64,000 nt of DNA, taken from contig NC_041786.1 of NCBI RefSeq assembly GCF_900090045.1, forward strand, positions 2,598,501-2,662,500, in the 5' to 3' direction. Of the stretch, positions 10,833-23,490 are shown one piece after another (positions within the stretch are counted from its first letter, which is position 1; each line of letters opens with the position of its first letter). This DNA comes from Plasmodium malariae. Its lineage: Eukaryota > Apicomplexa > Aconoidasida > Haemosporida > Plasmodiidae. Under the pieces are notes generated by a model. That model was not told where the DNA came from, did no database searches, and saw only the letters and a program-made list of their open reading frames with translations. Made by a program: the position numbers and the translations under genes.

Positions 10833-11875
10833 TTTGAGACTTCAATCTTTAAACTTTAATCTCTTATGCATAAAAAGGGAGACAGTAAAATCTCTATTTT
10901 TAACTCAATGCCCAATGCATACATATATTCATACGTACATAAGCACGTACATATATATATATATAATTTTTTTTTTTTTTTCCTTTAATAGCTTCTTATG
11001 TGTGAAAATGGGCTCTACAGTGTTTAAGTGCCTTCAATAAGTATATACATACAAACATTCATACCTTCATGTATATATACATACATACATACATACAAAC
11101 ATACATACCTTCATGCATATATATGCATATATATATATATATATATATATATTAAATTGTTGATTTATTTCCGCACAAGGTAATTGTTTATGCTGTGAGG
11201 AGTTCATGCATATTCATATATAATACGTAAATATGCATATATACGATAAGTATTTATCTGCTTGTTCGCTTGCTTTATAGGTGTAATTTTTCGTAAAAAC
11301 ACTCTTGTGTTTTTATTTCTGAATTCAGCAATTTCCGTATTTCTTCCTTCATTAAACTTTTTAGCTTCTTTTTAAGTATATATAAAATGCTATTATTCTT
11401 TTTGAGTTATATTTATATTCTTCCTATAATTTCTTTAACATTACAATATTGGAAGTTTGTATGGAAAAAATAAAAAATTATTTATATATTTTTTTTATTT
11501 TTTTAAAGAAAAAAAAAAAGAAAAAATGTTTGAAGCAGGTCTGCTTAACTTTGGAATTTAATTAAAAGAAAAAAATAAAAATGTATAAAATAAAATAAAA
11601 TAAAAAATTAAATTAAATTAAATTAAATTAATTATAAATTAAAAAAAAAAATATATAATAAAAAAAAAAAATAAATAAATACAAAATTAAAATATAAAAA
11701 ATTAAAAATTAAAAATGAAGAATGAACAACTATGAAAAAGAGTATATGAATATAAACATTTTTAGCAATATCGTATTGTAAGTAGGAAAAATTTGATCGT
11801 GCGATTAGAAGAGCAAACTCAAGGCGACACAATTGAGAAACGAATCAAACATTACTAGGATATTAGCTCTTCAAT

Positions 11876-11914
<39 letters not shown>

Positions 11915-12135
11915 GTGTACATTCACACGTTACACGCAACTACGTAGTTTATAGATATAATAAAAAAGGGGGACACGATAAAAACAAGGACGCTAGCATT
12001 TGTTATTTTTGTTTTTTAAGCATACCCCATTTTACGAGGTGTACTTATGTATGTTCGTACATACCCACGTGTGCAACTGCTTGGGCCATAATACATAAAT
12101 AGACCTATTTAAAAAAAGTTATTTTTACGGCTCAT
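10833..12135. promoter_or_regulatory. Divergent intergenic region, no gene seen
   Basis: Shared upstream region of CWC21 (-) and the methyltransferase (+). It holds tetranucleotide CATA repeats at about 11045-11105, a (TA)n tract at 11123-11152, A-rich ATTAA repeats at 11600-11720 and a (TA)n tract at 11880-11908. An 89-codon frame at 11833 lacks an ATG and runs through the TA tract, so I do not call it. Confidence 0.5.
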
Positions 12136-13953
12136 ATGGTGACACTATATTCATTCATTAAAGACACATTTTTTTTTTTTTTGAAAAGGAATTGCAATTA
12201 TTGGTTATTAAAAAGGAATATAATTCTATGTATCCATAGTAACAAATATCATACACATGTTAATTATTTTGATAGACCTGTAAAGAGACCAACATTAATT
12301 GTAAACGAGAAATGTGTGAAGAATATACTTAATGGTTTTCCTTGGATATATTCCAAGGATGTGAAAAATGCAGAAGAATTATTTTTATATAGTCCTTGTT
12401 TAGTTAATATAAAAGATGAGTTCAATGAAAACATAGGAATAGGGATATACAATAAAAATTCAACTATTGCATCGCGAATATTAACTAGGAACATAAATGA
12501 TAATATAAATGAAGAATTTTTTAATTGTAGAATAAAGAGAGCATATAAAAAAAGATTAGAATTATTTCCTAATGATAACTTTTTTAGAGTTGTAAATGCA
12601 GAAAGTGATTCGTTACCAGGTATTGTTATTGATAAATTCAATAAGCTTATATGTGTTCAAATAAATGCAAGTGGAATGGATATACTGTCTCATGTTATAT
12701 TAAAAAGCATTGAAAATGTTTTAACACCAGATGTAATTATTTTAAAGAATGATAATCAAATAAGAAAACTAGAAAAATTACCTCTAAAAAAAGAAGTATA
12801 TAAAGGTTTATATACATCACCAATAGAAGTTAGAGAAAATGGGTTAACATTTTTTGTGGATATATTGAGAGGACAAAAGACAGGATGGTATTATGATCAA
12901 AGATATAATCGTTCAATGCTTATTTCATATTGTAAGAATAAAAATGTATTAGATTTATTTTCATATACAGGCTCCTTTGGTATTACTTTAGCTTATTATG
13001 GTGCTAATGAAGTAACCTGTGTTGATTCCTCTTATCTAGCTATTCAAAATGGAATAAAATCAGCTCAATATAATAACGTGTTAGATAAAATAAATTTTGT
13101 GCATTCCTGCGTTAAAAAATTCTTTAATGTATGTTTGCATGTTCAGTTAATAACTGCTTTCAGGAAAGGGGAAACTTCGAAAAATGGAAAGAGTTGTCAT
13201 TTGGTAAGAATAAATCAAGAGAAAAAAAATAATGAAGCAAAGTATTTTCCAAGTGGAAGGGAAGAACAAAATAATGAAGCAAAGTATTTTCCAGGTGGAA
13301 GGGAAGAACAAAATAATGAAGCAAAGTATATTCCAGGTGGAAGGGAAGAACAAAGTAATGAAGCAAAGTATATTCCAGGTGGAAGGGAAGAACAAAATAA
13401 TGAAGCAAAGTATTTTCCAGATGGAAAGGAGGAACAAGTTAATTCAACCAAACATGACATGAACAGTTCAGAAAAATCGAATTATATAAATAAACAGGAA
13501 TGTGAAAAAGGGGAGCAGAAACTCTTTTCAGATATTGAGAATATATTTATATATGAAAAGAGTAATAGTAATACAACCCATATAGAGGATATAGAAAGCT
13601 TACTAATTAAAAACAATAATTATGATTTTTTCAAAAAAAAATATGATGTTATATTAATAGACCCACCTGCACTAGCACGTAACAGTTATTTATTACCATC
13701 TGCATTAAAAGTTTACGAAAAACTTTTGTATATTTCATTTAAAATAATGCAAAAACCTGGATATGTCTTTGTGTCAAGTTGCAATAAATTAGTAGGTTAT
13801 GAGGAATTAATTCTTTGTATAAGAAGATCATTGAATTGGTCCAATTGCGAGGGTACAATAATAGGTGAAGGAAGAATTAGTTCAGATCATCCTATTCATG
13901 TTTCATTGCCAGAGACGAAATATTTAACGTCCGTTCTTTTAATGGTTACATAG
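12136..13953 (+). CDS. RlmI-like SAM-dependent rRNA (cytosine-C5) methyltransferase
   Basis: A single-exon protein of 605 aa. Family members methylate C5 of a cytosine in the large-subunit rRNA of bacteria or organelles. After a 50-residue basic, hydrophobic leader that may target an organelle, residues 52-120 resemble the N-terminal PUA part (LNGFPWIYSKDV). The methyltransferase core shows RGQKTGWYYDQR (family GxKTGxYxDQR), the SAM loop DLFSYTGSFGI, the acidic residue in VTCVDSS, motif IV DVILIDPPALARN, and the catalytic Cys in VFVSSCNK (C549). A 165-residue insert (about 340-505) sits between the SAM-binding half and motif IV; it contains five copies of a 14-residue repeat. No key residue is missing. 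Bacterial-type ancestry suggests apicoplast or mitochondrial rRNA as substrate, which is inference. The ATG at 12136 is the only one upstream of the conserved core that keeps a leader. Confidence 0.8.
   Translation: MVTLYSFIKDTFFFFLKRNCNYWLLKRNIILCIHSNKYHTHVNYFDRPVKRPTLIVNEKCVKNILNGFPWIYSKDVKNAEELFLYSPCLVNIKDEFNENIGIGIYNKNSTIASRILTRNINDNINEEFFNCRIKRAYKKRLELFPNDNFFRVVNAESDSLPGIVIDKFNKLICVQINASGMDILSHVILKSIENVLTPDVIILKNDNQIRKLEKLPLKKEVYKGLYTSPIEVRENGLTFFVDILRGQKTGWYYDQRYNRSMLISYCKNKNVLDLFSYTGSFGITLAYYGANEVTCVDSSYLAIQNGIKSAQYNNVLDKINFVHSCVKKFFNVCLHVQLITAFRKGETSKNGKSCHLVRINQEKKNNEAKYFPSGREEQNNEAKYFPGGREEQNNEAKYIPGGREEQSNEAKYIPGGREEQNNEAKYFPDGKEEQVNSTKHDMNSSEKSNYINKQECEKGEQKLFSDIENIFIYEKSNSNTTHIEDIESLLIKNNNYDFFKKKYDVILIDPPALARNSYLLPSALKVYEKLLYISFKIMQKPGYVFVSSCNKLVGYEELILCIRRSLNWSNCEGTIIGEGRISSDHPIHVSLPETKYLTSVLLMVT
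13228..13437 (+). repeat. 42-bp coding tandem repeat, five units
   Basis: Five 42-bp units encode NNEAKYFPGGREEQ with small changes (S/G/D and F/I at two positions). They lie inside the methyltransferase domain insert. The length keeps frame, and the complementary strand stays open as a shadow. Confidence 0.95.
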
Positions 13954-14521
13954 CTATTTATTTTCATTTATAACGTGTTCTGCGCTGGTATTTTGGTATG
14001 TTAGCATCCCAATATGTTGGCATCTTTGTGCTTGTGTGTTGTTTGTATACCTTGTTTACATACACTGTTTGCAAACTTCTTTGCCTGCTTACGTCGATTT
14101 TTGTTTATTTTATTATTTGCTTATTTTTGTGTTGTGGCATATTTATTTTTTTTTTTTCAGTGAAAAGATAAGTAAACTACTAATTTTTTTTTAAATATAT
14201 TAATAAAATAATTAATTTTTGACTAATTTGACTTTTTTTCAAATTTTAGTAACAGTTATTCTATAAAAGTTTATATATTTTAGTACTTCTCCATTTTTTA
14301 TAGTTATATTCTTTAATATGTTTTATTTTATAAGACTTATATTCTTATGAAGCTTCTATCAAAATATAAAATGAATATTTAAATTTTTATTTATTAAAAA
14401 TGTATAGCAGTTAAATTCATAACCCTCGCAGTTTTGTTGTAACATTTACATTTTCAGCAAAACGGGAAAATAAAATTATTTAAGCATGCAAAAATTGTTT
14501 TTTCGTGTATTCATATTTTAG

Positions 14522-14616
14522 ACCTGTTCAAAATAAAGTACAAAATGCAACGGAGAACTCATTGTCAAATGCAAGAGCAAAGGTAGCAGCGAACATAATA
14601 GCAAGGATTACAACAG
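14522..14616 (+). other. Candidate unassigned exon A
   Basis: A 95-nt block preceded by a T-rich acceptor (ATATTTTAG) and followed by a GTATAA donor. In one frame it reads PVQNKVQNATENSLSNARAK and onward through AANIIARITT with no stop and far higher GC than its surroundings. It starts in phase 2 and ends in phase 1. I cannot find a convincing first exon upstream, so the gene it belongs to is unknown; it may be a 5' exon of the NELF-B-like gene or a separate small gene. Confidence 0.35.
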
Positions 14617-15028
14617 GTATAATTTTTCTTCGTGTATTTATATATGTGCACACATTTTCAAGCAAAATGGATAAATAAAAAAGCAGAGAATTTAATAAAA
14701 TAAAAATGCGAGTAATAAATGATTTTCCCTATTGTCCTGTATATATTAATCTACTTATAAATTACTCTTTGTGTAAGGAGTATATTTAAAACCATTAGTA
14801 TTTCATTAAAAGTTTATAAAATTGTGGAAAAAAAAAAAAAAAAAAAGTATGATTTTGCTTTGTATTTTTTGTTATTACTAAAAAATTTATTTTCCCGTAA
14901 TTTTACACTAGTGAAAAAAGGAAAAAATTGTGATATTCATATGATTTAAAATTATGTTGCATGAGGATAATAAATCTTTTTTAATTAATTTAAGAAATAC
15001 TTCCGAGCTTACAAGTTTGCACGTATGC

Positions 15029-15091
<63 letters not shown>

Positions 15092-15243
15092 AGTATTTGT
15101 TGTGTTAAAAAAAAAAAAATAATAAATGAATAAACGATCATGAATAATGAGAAATTTATATAATGATCATTGAACTAGTGACCGTGGAAAGTGAGTAAAT
15201 AATAATTCATGAAAAATTGGTAATGCACAAAATAATGAATAAG

Positions 15244-15332
15244 CAAAAAAATGCAAAATGGTAAACTGGAAATTCCGACATAAAAATAATATGTCCATGT
15301 TCCCAATGCGAGACAGATATAATAGTTTTTAT
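15244..15332 (+). other. Candidate unassigned exon B
   Basis: Splicing from candidate exon A would enter here in matching phase (acceptor AATAAG, donor GTAATA), giving AKKCKMVNWKFRHKNNMSMF and onward to NSFY. Joined to the acceptor at 15550 it would end after seven codons at a TGA that overlaps the ATG at 15571. The overlap is odd for Plasmodium, so the model is tentative. Confidence 0.25.
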
Positions 15333-15570
15333 GTAATAATTGTTCTTATTTTTATTCTTTTAATCCATTTATTTGGCGTGTGTGTGTTTTTTTTTTTAGT
15401 CACTGCAACGTTATGCTGATATGATGAAAAATGTAAATATATATATATATATTTATATTCACGTGTGTATGTATACAACTTCCCAGTATTGTAGTGAAAT
15501 TTTGTTTGAAAATTGTCCTTCACGTTAGTACATAAAATTGTTTTTTTCAGTACTTTATTTTTCATGAGTT

Positions 15571-18500
15571 ATGAGTACTGGCTGGAATTTTAACTTTAAT
15601 CAAAAGTACGCCAAAAGGAAAAAAAAAGAAGAGTTACGATACATCAAATTATTTAACAAGAAGGGGTTAAAAACCTCAAGAGAAAAGAATGACCTCTTTA
15701 GAGAAGGTTTAAATTGTGGACCCGCTGGACGCAATGCATTAATTAGATGGATTGAATGTACAAAAAGGGCAAATAAAAAAAAAAAGAAAAAGAAAAAGCA
15801 AAAATAAAATAATACAGAATAATACAAAATAATATAAAATAAAATAGCACTTTCGAAAGTATACGAAAAGCTGTTTTGTATAAACTTATGAGTAATTAAT
15901 ATCATTTCTTTCCAATTTTAGCCAAGTAGAAAAAATAAAATCCCCCAAAACAATTTTTTTATACTTGTTCATTTTTATATATAGATAACTACGAATTGAA
16001 AAACGAAGAAGAAAATGGCTATCCAGCTGTTAGCGCTTGTAAAGTGTGGCAAAATACTCAGTCTTTTCAAGATATTACCTTATCAGGTTTGGTTGATTTT
16101 CTTAAGTTCCTAAATATTCCTAAACATATAACATACAAAAATGTTTTCGATAATTACTTATCCCTCAAGTTCATTAGTAAAGTTAAATCGATCGAAAACT
16201 CGCAGAAGTGGTAATGAAAAGAAAAAAGAAAACACAAAATTGAAAAGAAAACAAGCAAAAACGAAAAATGAAAGCACAAAATTGAAAAGAAAACAAGCAA
16301 AAACGAAAAAAGAAAAAAAAAAGTGTACCATAAAATGGATTTATTGCTGAAAATTGGCTCATTCGATAGCATCATTGCTCGTTATGAGAATGTGTGACCA
16401 TATATATGTATGTACGTACTTCTATACATTTGTGTATTCACTTTCATACGTGTGTATACATGCCAATAACATATATAATGTATGTACTTATTCACTGTTG
16501 CTCACAGTTTAACCAAGCTTGCAAAAAAGATGATACTAATGTTTCAAGTACGCGAAATTCAACCACTGTTCTCTATGTTACTAGAAAAAATAGATGTGAT
16601 ACCATTAGGAATTTTAAATATTTTAATAGAAGAAACTCCTGCAGCTAAATATTTTTACAAAATAACGTCGATAAAAGTAAGAAGGAAAATATGGGTATTA
16701 TGCCCCGATAAATTTTATGAAGAAGTTGAACATATAATTGAAGAAATAATTTTAAGAATGAAATTAAGGAGTACTTATGATGAAACTATTACTAATTTAA
16801 TTAATGAAATAATTGAGCTAATTGGAGAAGAAAATGAAAAAACATTTCTTTATAATTTATGTATACACATTATACGATTGAAATGTTTGCAATCTATTTT
16901 GAATGAAAAGGAAAATTTTTCCTATGACGCTTTACCTGACACGGTATCACGCAGAGGTCAACAGTCTAAAGTAGAACCACATGATGATAAGATGTCACCT
17001 ATAAAAACGAAGATGCATAATATTATAAATGAAGAAAGTGTATCCCCTAAAAATAATACTATTAAAAAGGAGCACAGCGAAATAGATGAAACCATTTGTG
17101 AAATGATGTTAAATTCTAATTGTTCCTCTAGTTCAATATCAGATAATATTAACAACAAGCTGAAAAGATTAGAAATATGTTTTGATAAAATTATGAACAA
17201 AAATGAAAAATATGAAAAGAACTCATGGCGCTATAATGACAATTCCAAGCTATATTTTATAGCTCTTCGTGAATATAGCCAATATAATACTTCATTTCAG
17301 TATTTAAAGAAAAGGAAAAATAAAGAAATACATGATGAAGGTAATATAAGGCGTATGATGAAGAATAATAATATTAGTTTAAATAATGATAAAAACAAAA
17401 GAAGGGATATTTGTATAAATAATAATAATTACAGCAATAATTATTATGAACCGAAAAGTTCTCAAAAGAGAAGTTTAATTATAAGTGAAGAAAAGAAAAA
17501 AATGAAAAAAGTGAAAATGAATTCAAATAGTTTTAATGAAGTTAATATATTTAAAAAGGGTTGTTATTCAATGGAAAAGAGTCGCAGTGAAAATAAAAAC
17601 AAATATGCCCCTATGAAAGAAGTTGAGAAGGAAGAGGACGGAAGTGTTATGGGAAAAAGAGGCAAGAACAATTCAAACTGCATTGGTGTCAATAATGTGA
17701 AGGAAAAGGAGAAAAAAGAAGTATCTACGCAAAATTACACAGACAATATGAGTCATAAAAGGAACATGAATGAAAATCATCAAAAGAAAACATTGTTACC
17801 TTTTGACAATATGTTCTATAGCAATCTTCGCATATTGTTATGTTTACAATACAAGGAAAAGTACAATGTAAAGGACGAAGAAATGTTGGTGATAGACAAA
17901 TATTTTTACATTGTTGAATTTATAAATAATATTATAAGAGATGGTATATTAAATTTTTCAAATGAAATTAAAGCAAACGATATAATTAAGAAAACAAAGA
18001 ATTATATTAGAATAAACAATATAGATGATTTGTGTGAATATTCTTTATTATTCAATAACATACATTTGAAATTTTGTATTATTGAAGGAATTTGCTTCTA
18101 TTTTTATAAAAGTAATTTTGATATTTTAACACAGAAAAATAATATGAATTTTTGGACTTCTCTTTTCTATTTTGGTATTTATAACAACTTTTTCTCTTTA
18201 ATTAAATACGCCATAGATAAAATTGAATATAAAGACAGAAAAAAAAAAGTAAAGAACCTTTTTGAACAAAGGCGCAAAATTATGTTGAATGAAAATGAGC
18301 AGCACAAACATAAATACTGCAGTGAGAATATACATCAGACGCTAATTGAGCAGAGGAAGGTAGAAGAAAAGTTAACTGATGATAGTGTAGAGAAAGACAC
18401 AAATGATGAAAGTGAAGTAAATGATAGTGAGGGGCGTGCTGAGAGTAAACATGGATATGAACAGATAGAATACTGTGCTGAAGTTAAGGACTATTGTTGT

Positions 18501-20905
18501 GGTGATAGTGTTCCCTGTGAGACGTACATAAATGACGTTGAAAGTAAGGAGAGTTATCGTAATAGCCCAAACATGCATAATTCGGTAGTAAATGAATATG
18601 ATAGCAACGTAAATAGCTACTACGAAGAAGACATATGTTATGATAAACTATACAATAAAAAGGAAAGAGAAAACCAAGAACGAGCGCATTTTAAGTACAT
18701 GCAGTGCCAAGAGGAAGAAGAAGAAGAAGAAGAGGAAGAAGCAGATGAAGTAGACGAAGTAGATGAAGAAGTAGATGAAGCAGACGAAGAAGCAGATGAA
18801 GAAGATGAAGAGGATGAAGAAGAGGAAGAAGAAGATGAAGAGGATGAAGAAGAGAAAGAAGAAAAGGAAGAAGAAGATGAAGAGGATGAAGAAGAGGAAG
18901 AGGATGAAGAAGGAGAGGATGAAGAAGGAGAGGATGAAGAAGAGGAAGAGGATGAAGAGGATGAAGAAGGAGAGGATGAACACGAGGAGAATGAAGACGA
19001 AGAGAATGAAGAAGAAGAAAAAGAAGAAGAAGAAAACGAAGAGGAAGCGGAAGAAGAAAAAGTTGCGGATGAACAGGAAGATGAAAGTGTTGAGGAAGAT
19101 AAGGAAGAAATGGAAAAGGTGTATGACCGCTACCATTACAAGCAGGAAAAGATAAAATTATCTCCTTTCAGCTCTAAATTGCAAATCAATAATCCCTATG
19201 GTTGGAAGAAGAAAAAAAGATATAGAGATTCATATTTTAAAGTGGAAGCACAAGACTTGAAAAACCTGAGTAAAGTAAAAGCAGAATTTACAACAAATAA
19301 TGCAATTACATTAGAGGATATAAAAAATATAAAATACAAATTATTTCCTAATAATTGTAAAGACAGTTATTTTAAAATACCTTTAATTAGTGTCCTAAAA
19401 TATATAGTAAATCCAATTAATGGACAAAGTACATTTCTCTCCTTTTTTAACTTTTTTGAAGAAGACAATAGTAATATAGAAGAATTAAAGTCAGATAAGG
19501 AGAAAAATAGTATTTTATTATTGTCAGCTTTATTAAACATACCCCAAATTGATTATATAAAAATAAAAAATTTTTTTACAATAATTGATGAGTTTTTTTA
19601 CCTCGAAAAAACTAATTTTAGAAATACATCAAATGGTAGTAATATGAAAGATGTTGTCTTTGTTCCTGAAAATATGAATGAAGTAAAAAGGGTAGGAGCA
19701 AACAAAAAAACATGGGCCCCAAATGATATTTTTATTAGGGATAGTAATTATTACAACGATCATTGCAGGATGGATAAGGAAAAACTGGAGAGCAATACTA
19801 CCACATTCACGTACACAACTACAACTTCTGCTACGACTGCTACTACTGCTTCTATAAATAATAATTATAATATGAGAACAAGCCGAAACGATGCATTTAG
19901 CGAAATGAGCTATAAAAGAGACTTGCTGAAAAGTAATTGTGAATATGCATCGAATTTTGAGAAAGAAATAAAATGGGTTAAATACAATGAAGAGAAAATA
20001 AACAATTCAGACGGTAAAAGTAACAACATTGCTCTGTTAAGGGATAAAAATACATTTGATAGTATAGGGAAAAAGCTAGTGAATCATATAAAAGACATGA
20101 ATAAGGCAATAAGTGGCAACCAATTTTTAATAAATAATAATATAAGTTCCTTATGTGAGTACTTAAATGATATTAGTAGTGCCGATAGTTCTAATAATGA
20201 TATGAACGAGCAAAACGCTAGTGCCATGCATGGTTCTAATAGCATGAATAGCACTATTAACGCCAATAATGTGAATCCCATGAACGGAGGAATGACTCTG
20301 TTAAAAGGAGAACTGGGTGCTACATCTAAGAAAGTTACAAAGGAAAATAATATCTGTTCAATTAGTTTATTTTGTGAAATAACAAATGAAATTGTTCATA
20401 AGTTAACCAAGTGCAAAGGTACTACGTCTACTAGTACATCCAGAGCTACAACGATAAATAAGTACCTCCCGTATATTCTAAAAATATGCTTCCTAAATCT
20501 AGACTTTTTAAAAGGAGAAAAGCTAATAAATATGTACATAAAATATATGTATTTATATGAATATTTATACCATATGATTTTAAACAGAATTCTATATATT
20601 AGTACTGTTAAATCGTTTCCATTTTTACAAAATATTATATTAAAGGAATTACATTTTTATTTTGAAGATTTTAAAAATAGGAAAGTTAAGAATCTGTGGA
20701 AGTTCTATTTGTATGTTCATACCTTAATTGATATAAATAAAAACAAAAATAGTTTAATAACTAAATTGTTTCATAATAATGCTATTGAATATTTTATAAA
20801 ACTTTTTTATTCCATATCATTTTACAATCCAGCATTTTCCGTTCTTTTTCTGAAGCTTATTGAGGTATATATATGTAGTATATGCCCAACATATATGTGT
20901 GTTCC

Positions 20906-20960
<55 letters not shown>

Positions 20961-21411
20961 GAGCGTAATTACAATATATATAACAAAACACAAAAGTTGT
21001 TGCAGCCCCTTAGAATGTTTCTTTTTTTTTTTTCAGTGGATTTTAAAATATACTTGTTCAAATTTTTTTTTTACTCAGACCCCATTGTTTTATAGGAATA
21101 TTGAAAATAAGAGAGAAGAAATATTACAAAATCTATGGATGTAAGATGACATGAACATTTAATGTCTTCGTTTAAATTAATTCGATTTTAACTCTAATGA
21201 TTCTTGTGATATGAAGACATGAATATATATGTACATATGTATTTATTTTTTTTTTTTTTTCTAGTGGAACGCATGAACGATCTTTTGCAAATATGTCCCC
21301 AAATAAAAAATGTCGTATTGAGGTAAAAACGAAAATATGAGCACTATCCATATATGGCAGCTGATTTTACCTTATGCATACACATATATGCATACACATA
21401 TATGCATACAC

Positions 21412-21490
<79 letters not shown>

Positions 21491-21609
21491 TACTCCTTCA
21501 CGAATTGCATGTACTTAAATATATATATGTCAACTCGTATTGCTTGTAGAAGCATACAGACAATATGTATATCTGTTTTACAACATTTTGCAGTATAAAT
21601 TTTGGTTAG
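15571..21609 (+). CDS. NELF-B/COBRA1-like protein, multi-exon, with acidic insert
   Basis: Six exons join in phase: 15571-15757, 15985-16210, 16508-20864, 21037-21140, 21265-21322 and 21550-21609, giving about 1663 aa. The last two are less sure; without them the protein stops at 21144. The first three exons follow human NELF-B (COBRA1) in order: [20 protein letters not shown] resembles its N-terminal helix, ENGYP its [23 protein letters not shown] its FLDLHGTPRLEFHQSVFDEL, and VRRKIW its VKRQIW. NELF-B is a core subunit of the negative elongation factor that holds paused RNA polymerase II. The protein is about three times the human length because of inserts: a Lys/Asn-rich part, and a nearly pure Glu/Asp tract of about 130 residues (18709-19110). 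The conserved end ([20 protein letters not shown] and onward) resumes at 20480. The first donor (GTACAA) is weak, so that boundary is tentative. Family assignment is my reading of short motifs. Confidence 0.55.
18709..19110 (+). repeat. GAA/GAT-rich acidic coding tract
   Basis: About 400 bp of imperfect GAAGAA/GATGAA repeats encode an almost uninterrupted Glu/Asp stretch in the NELF-B-like protein. The strong purine bias on the coding strand keeps frames open on both strands. Confidence 0.9.
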
Positions 21610-23446
21610 ACTCGTACAAGAAATTTTCCGAAAGATGAAGAGAGAGGTTTCTTTTTTTTTTTTTTTCTTCTGAAATTTCCTTTTTTATATAATGAGAGTA
21701 TCAAAATTTTAAATTCTTCATTTATATTTGTTTTAAAAAATTTAAATAAATAGTTATTTGTACAAATTTGCGCAAATTTTTTGTTTCCTAAGTAACACAT
21801 GATTTTCCTTCCTTATAATCCAATTTGACTATTATACTTGTGTAAAAACAATTATATATATTATATTTTGGGTCTTATTTATGAGTCATATTTTTGGGTC
21901 TTACTTTTTTACGTTTTGTAAATTCTTAACATACTATAACTTTAATATGCAAACAAAATTGTTTTTATATAATCTTTTTTTTCGTTAATTTTTCGCTAAG
22001 ATGCAAATATATATACACATACTATATATATGAATTTAATATTTTTTTCGTCTTTTTCGTTCTTTTTTTTTTTTTTTTTTTGGAATATATATATTAGTTA
22101 TCTTTTAATTTTCTCTTGAAAATAATAAAATAAAAATTAATATGTACTAATATAACAAATTTTTAATCAACTTTAAATGAACTGATTAAAAATATATCAT
22201 ACAATAATGTTAATAGGTATGTATGATGTTCCCTATTTTTTAATTTTATTGCCTTATATTATTTAAAAAACAAAAGTTGTAAAGAAAAACAAAAAAAAAT
22301 GTGTTAGCCAATATAACAGAAAATAATATTCAACTACAGGATTGAATATATAGAAATTTTATTTTTTAACTCTTTACGGTTTTTTTTTTTTTTTAGTTTT
22401 TTTTAATTTTAATAATTGCTTCGAAAATAAGTTATATAACAAAGGAAACTTTCTATTTTTATTTAAAGTTAATGAGTTATTTTTTTATTAACCTGCAATA
22501 TGGGCATATAAAGGTATAATACGATGAAATATTGACATAAGTAAATACAAATATGTTAGCAATTTATTACATATTTAGATAAAAATGGTAAAATTAATAA
22601 AATTGATAAAATGATATCTGTAAAGTCATAATTGTACATGTACAAGGCATCTAAATTGTAAAATACATGTGCTATTAGAAATGGAAAAAATATCGTTTAT
22701 CATATTTGTTCTTTTTTTTTTTAATTGGACTGCTAAAGAAATTTTTGTATAAATGATTTTTTTTTTTTTTTTAACAAAACATAAAGCAAAAAAATTGAAA
22801 CAAAGGATAATATAGTTTCTATTATATGTTGAAATGTATAATACCATTAGTATTTTGCATATGTGCAAATAAGTAGGTATTATTATATAATATTATATAA
22901 ACAAATATATATGTACTACATATATATATACAAATTTGTTACGTAGTATATATATTATATGTATATATATAATTATATGTTTTATTGTATATATATATAT
23001 ATATATATATAATTCATTGCATGTTAAAATATTAAGGGATTTATAAACTGTATTTTGAAGTATTAAAAAGATGTACTCAAGTAAATTTATAATATATTAT
23101 ATTTTTCACATAACGATAAATATAATAATAAAAATGTTATAAATATGTAATGGGAGAATTAAAAAAAGAAAAAAAAAAAAAAGAAATATTATTTTAATAG
23201 TTACATAAAACCAAAATGAAGAAATATAATTACCAACGAATACAGAATATACAGCCATAAAGATAAAAAAACAAAAAAAAAAAGGATAAGGAAAAAGGAA
23301 AAAGGAAAAAGAAGAAAAGATTACACTAATGTATACAACATATATACATAGCAACATTATAAATCCATTTTATTTATTTTAAAAGAAAATATGTCATGTT
23401 TGCGTTATATATTAAATCCTGAAATTTATCATTTATATGCCGTGTA

Positions 23447-23490
<44 letters not shown>

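Larger units (their letters stand above)
13954..15570. other. Region between methyltransferase and NELF-B-like gene
   Basis: Mostly AT-rich, with a (TA)n tract at 15027-15084. Two islands of coding-like composition flanked by splice-like sites (14522-14616 and 15244-15332) are listed separately. Otherwise I see nothing. Confidence 0.4.

Noticed and set aside
11833..12102. 89-codon frame upstream of the methyltransferase
   Set aside because: It begins at a TTG codon and runs through a (TA)n tract. The downstream gene already has its own start and leader.
18648..19155. Phe/Leu-rich and Lys/Met-rich frames over the acidic tract
   Set aside because: They are shadows of GAA/GAT repeats in the real frame.
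21141..21144. Stop of the NELF-B-like gene at 21144
   Set aside because: The stop overlaps a good donor (GTAAGA), and two further short exons join in phase to a stop at 21609. I prefer the longer form but keep this as a fallback.
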